A stretch of DNA of 64,000 nt from an uncultured Rhizobiaceae bacterium (GTDB lineage: Bacteria > Pseudomonadota > Alphaproteobacteria > Rhizobiales > Rhizobiaceae): positions 3,224,001 through 3,288,000 of the forward strand of contig CATOTF010000002.1 of NCBI GenBank assembly GCA_951813045.1, written 5' to 3'. Numbering within the stretch: position 1 is the first letter of the stretch; each line of letters begins with the position of its first letter. The notes beneath the pieces are model-generated. The model was given only the letters and a program-made list of their open reading frames with translations. It was not told the DNA's origin and did not search any database. The translations under genes were made by a program, and so were the position numbers. Shown in pieces: positions 61,940 to 64,000 of the stretch.

Positions 61940-62317
61940 ATGGAAAGCACAGAATTTCTCAAATTTCAGGTAAAAAAACACAATACACCCGAAGATATAT
62001 ACAAGAAATCTCTGACTTACCTGCAATCCACCCATTACCATCGCGCAATTGAATTCTCGGACGAGATGACAGCACTTTTTGCAAAAGGGTCTCAATTTTC
62101 CGAAAGCCTTCTGGCCAACGGTAATTGTGTGTTGGAATTTTCTCAATTCAACCAGACGTATAAAATCCCCTGCAATATCAGGGAATTGAATTCAGTAGAG
62201 CCAGCTTACCAGGCAACCTTGTGGCATAATCGGGTCTTCAACCCATCGCTCAGTGACGAGGTCAGCATTCTTGGGTTTCAACCAGATTGGGACGAGGCGA
62301 AATTATCCACAAGCTAA
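61940..62317 (+). CDS. Hypothetical protein
   Basis: A 125-aa soluble protein starting MESTEFLKFQVKKHNTPEDI. It has no signal peptide, membrane helix or recognised motif; the sequence is polar with mixed helix and strand character (YKKSLTYLQSTHYHRAIEFS, NRVFNPSLSDEVSILGFQPD). I do not recognise a family. ATG 61940 has a weak binding site, and the frame is open upstream to 61751, but that part has biased, non-protein-like composition. It is convergent with the frameshifted aguB gene, with 14 bases between their ends. Confidence 0.5.
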   Translation: MESTEFLKFQVKKHNTPEDIYKKSLTYLQSTHYHRAIEFSDEMTALFAKGSQFSESLLANGNCVLEFSQFNQTYKIPCNIRELNSVEPAYQATLWHNRVFNPSLSDEVSILGFQPDWDEAKLSTS

Positions 62318-62331
62318 CAATGATCAGCTAA

Positions 62332-63205
62332 TTATTCGCCATTCCCGTCCAAGGTTGTCAGCGCTCCGTACAACTCCGGACGGCGGTCGCGGAATACGCA
62401 CCAATAGTCACGATCCTTCGCGACCTCGTCGAGGTCAAACGTATGCGTCAGAATTGTCTGGCCGCTACGGTCGGCCTCTTCGACCTTTTCGCCAAATTGG
62501 TCTGCTACAAATGATGAACCGTAGAAGGTGATCTCACTGCCGTTTTGCCCCGGTTCCAGCCCAATCCGGTTCGAAGCAATAAGCGGCACCAGGCTTGCTG
62601 CCGCGTGGCCTTGCTGAATGCGCTGCCAATGGGGTGCGGAATCATATTCATCGTTGCCGACTTCCGATCCGATTGCGGTCGAGTAGAACAGATTTCCCCC
62701 CCATCAACACCATGGAACAGGCACATTCCGGGAACCATTGGTCCCAGCAAATACCAACGCCAATACGGCCAAACTTGGTGCCCCAGATATTGAACCCACT
62801 GTCTCCAGGAGAGAAATAGAACTTCTCCTGATAACCAGTATCCTGGGGAATGTGGGACTTGCGATTGGCCCCAACATTCTTACCATCTGCATCAAGTATC
62901 GCAATCGAATTAAATCGCGATTGTCCGGCAAGTTCATAAATCGAAATGGGCAGCACAACGCTCAATTCAGCAGCCAGCACTTGAAAAAACTCTATAACCG
63001 GATGGTTTTCGGTCGGACGAGCGCGTGCAAGATTTTCAGCAAGTACATCCTGGCAAAAATAGGGTCCGCTGAATAATTCCTGCAAGAGAATGATATTCGC
63101 ACCCTGCCCGACGGCATCCCGAACTAGTTTTTCTGCGATAGCAAGACAATCGTTCTCACTGTCGGTACAGGCCATCTGTATCGCAGCAACGGTAACGTTT
63201 CTCAT
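62332..63205 (-). pseudogene. aguB: N-carbamoylputrescine amidase (AguB), frameshifted in a G run
   Basis: A nitrilase-superfamily amidase converting N-carbamoylputrescine to putrescine, CO2 and ammonia. The first part (from ATG 63205, with GAGGACAATAC upstream) keeps the triad E43 (LLQELFSGPYF), K116 (NRKSHIPQD) and C153 (GICWDQWFPE), then leaves frame after SMVLMGGK at seven G residues (opposite 62696-62702) and stops near 62648. Removing one G gives MGGNLFYSTAIGSEVGNDEY and continues through HAAASLVPLIASNRIGLEPG and TLDGNGE to the stop at 62332. The restored protein is 290 aa, normal for AguB. The C-terminal half is well conserved, so the change is recent or an assembly error. It follows the folD-like gene by 27 bases. 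Confidence 0.85.
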
Positions 63206-63232
63206 GTATTGTCCTCGAAACTAGGTTGGGTA

Positions 63233-64000
63233 TTACACCCAGCCTTGCTCAAATTGCCGCTGACGGGCCATCAAGGCATTTCTCATCAATATTGCAACTG
63301 TCACCGGGCCGACGCCTCCGGGCACAGGAGTGATCCAGCTGGCAACTTCTTTTACGGCATCTGTATCCACATCGCCAACAATCCGCGTTCCACTTGCCCC
63401 ATCATCAATCTGGTTGATACCGATATCGATCACCGCTGCACCGGGCCGCACCATTTCTGGCCCAATCAGATGCGCTTTGCCGACAGCCACCACGATCACA
63501 TCAGCCCGCCGCGAATGCATGGCAACCGAACGGGTCATATGATGACAAACGGTTACGGTGGCCCCCTCCGCCATCAACATCATGGCAACAGGTTTACCGA
63601 CAATCTCGGAATGGCCGATCATGACGACCTCAAGGCCTTCCATTTTCAGGCCCGTTTCACGAATGAGTTCCACTGCCGCCGCCGCGGTACAGGGGGCGAG
63701 CGCCACATCATTATAGATGATATTACCGATAGAGGCCGGGTTCATCCCCTCAACATCCTTGAGCGGATGAATGGCTCCCTGAAGGCTGCGCAGGTTGATA
63801 TGATCCGGCACCGGCCTTTGCAATATCACCCCCAATACATCCGGATCGTCATTCATGGCGGTCAACGCGGCCTTGGCATCGGCCTGACTCATATCCGCTG
63901 ACCAGTTAACTTCACGAAACGGAATGCCAGCCTTTACCGCTGCACGCGCCTGATTTCGAATATAAACTGCGACTTCCGGCACGTTGCCGATACTGATTGA
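63233..64000 (-). CDS. FolD-like methylene-tetrahydrofolate dehydrogenase, 5' end cut by window edge
   Basis: The C-terminal 255 codons of a FolD-family protein; the frame stays open to the edge, where SISIGNVPEVAVYIRN aligns with the FolD interior, so the start lies outside. Conserved features: LQRPVPDHIN (Gln98 equivalent), NAD(P)-binding VVMIGHSEIVGKPVAMML, IVVAVGKAHLIG and ITPVPGGVGPVTVAIL. Two catalytic positions differ: Y-x3-K reads YIRNQ (Gln, codon 63952-63950), and KDVDG reads KDVEG (Glu). In characterised enzymes the Lys is needed for the cyclohydrolase step, so this may be a dehydrogenase only. It would oxidise the methylene-folate made by sarcosine oxidase and GcvT-like proteins. 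The last gene on this transcript in the window is aguB. Confidence 0.87.
   Translation of the reverse strand, partial: SISIGNVPEVAVYIRNQARAAVKAGIPFREVNWSADMSQADAKAALTAMNDDPDVLGVILQRPVPDHINLRSLQGAIHPLKDVEGMNPASIGNIIYNDVALAPCTAAAAVELIRETGLKMEGLEVVMIGHSEIVGKPVAMMLMAEGATVTVCHHMTRSVAMHSRRADVIVVAVGKAHLIGPEMVRPGAAVIDIGINQIDDGASGTRIVGDVDTDAVKEVASWITPVPGGVGPVTVAILMRNALMARQRQFEQGWV

Noticed and set aside
1-64000. tRNA, rRNA, CRISPR or phage structures
   Set aside because: No cloverleaf-like CCA-end segments, rRNA-like stretches, regularly spaced repeats or phage structural genes were noticed by reading; a dedicated RNA scan was not possible.

Overview
The window reads as the chromosome of a heterotrophic alphaproteobacterium, probably marine or host-associated. 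Supporting features are osmoregulated periplasmic glucan genes (opgC-opgG-opgH), a heterotetrameric sarcosine oxidase operon (soxBDAG), a betaine importer, two TRAP transporters, and a C-terminal helix-hairpin-helix domain of a kind I associate with alphaproteobacteria. No rRNA, tRNA, CRISPR array, prophage or replication origin was seen. The genus cannot be fixed from sequence alone. The only mobile element is one IS630-family insertion sequence.

Layout. 1-7669: a YeeE/YedE sulfur transporter cut by the left edge, a TTC38-like TPR protein, opgC-opgG-opgH and a small membrane protein. 7764-8924: a complete IS630 element with 12-bp terminal repeats, a TA target duplication and a -1 frameshift signal. 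8956-20117: a ten-gene leftward operon (TRAP importer, two PhyH-type oxygenases, UxaA-type dehydratase, Gfo/Idh oxidoreductase, MR-type enolase-superfamily enzyme, YihU-like reductase, DMT exporter), divergent from a GntR/FCD regulator with a strong dyad between them. 21045-31766: a second catabolic island (Asp/Glu racemase, second GntR regulator, ThDP enzyme, MLE-type enzyme, DadA-like dehydrogenase, second TRAP importer, SBF-like transporter, Ldh_2 dehydrogenase). 31956-39437: an oligopeptide-type ABC importer whose two ATPases are fused and carry a C-terminal HhH domain, followed by an Asp/Asn-hydroxylase-like oxygenase. 39462-41849: pcaF-pobA for aromatic degradation. 42117-43607: gltX.

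43811-64000 is centred on methylated amines and one-carbon metabolism: a DUF1989-GcvT fusion protein, a glutamine amidotransferase, a small PLA2-like protein, a ProX/ProV/fused-ProW betaine importer, soxBDAG, a further FAD-dependent amine oxidase or demethylase, a GlxA-type AraC regulator, an ammonium transporter with a small single-pass partner, a frameshifted N-carbamoylputrescine amidase and a FolD-like protein cut by the right edge. Together these would import betaines, strip methyl groups onto folate, oxidise the folate-bound carbon, and handle the released glycine and ammonium. The FolD-like protein has Gln where the catalytic Lys of the cyclohydrolase normally lies, so it may be only a dehydrogenase.

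Recurrent features. Four importer operons begin with the binding-protein gene and have a hairpin plus T-tract directly after it, which should favour binding protein over membrane subunits. Two genes (46171-46889 and 62332-63205) have single-base changes in G runs; both restore to full family length with one base corrected, so they are either recent mutations or assembly errors.
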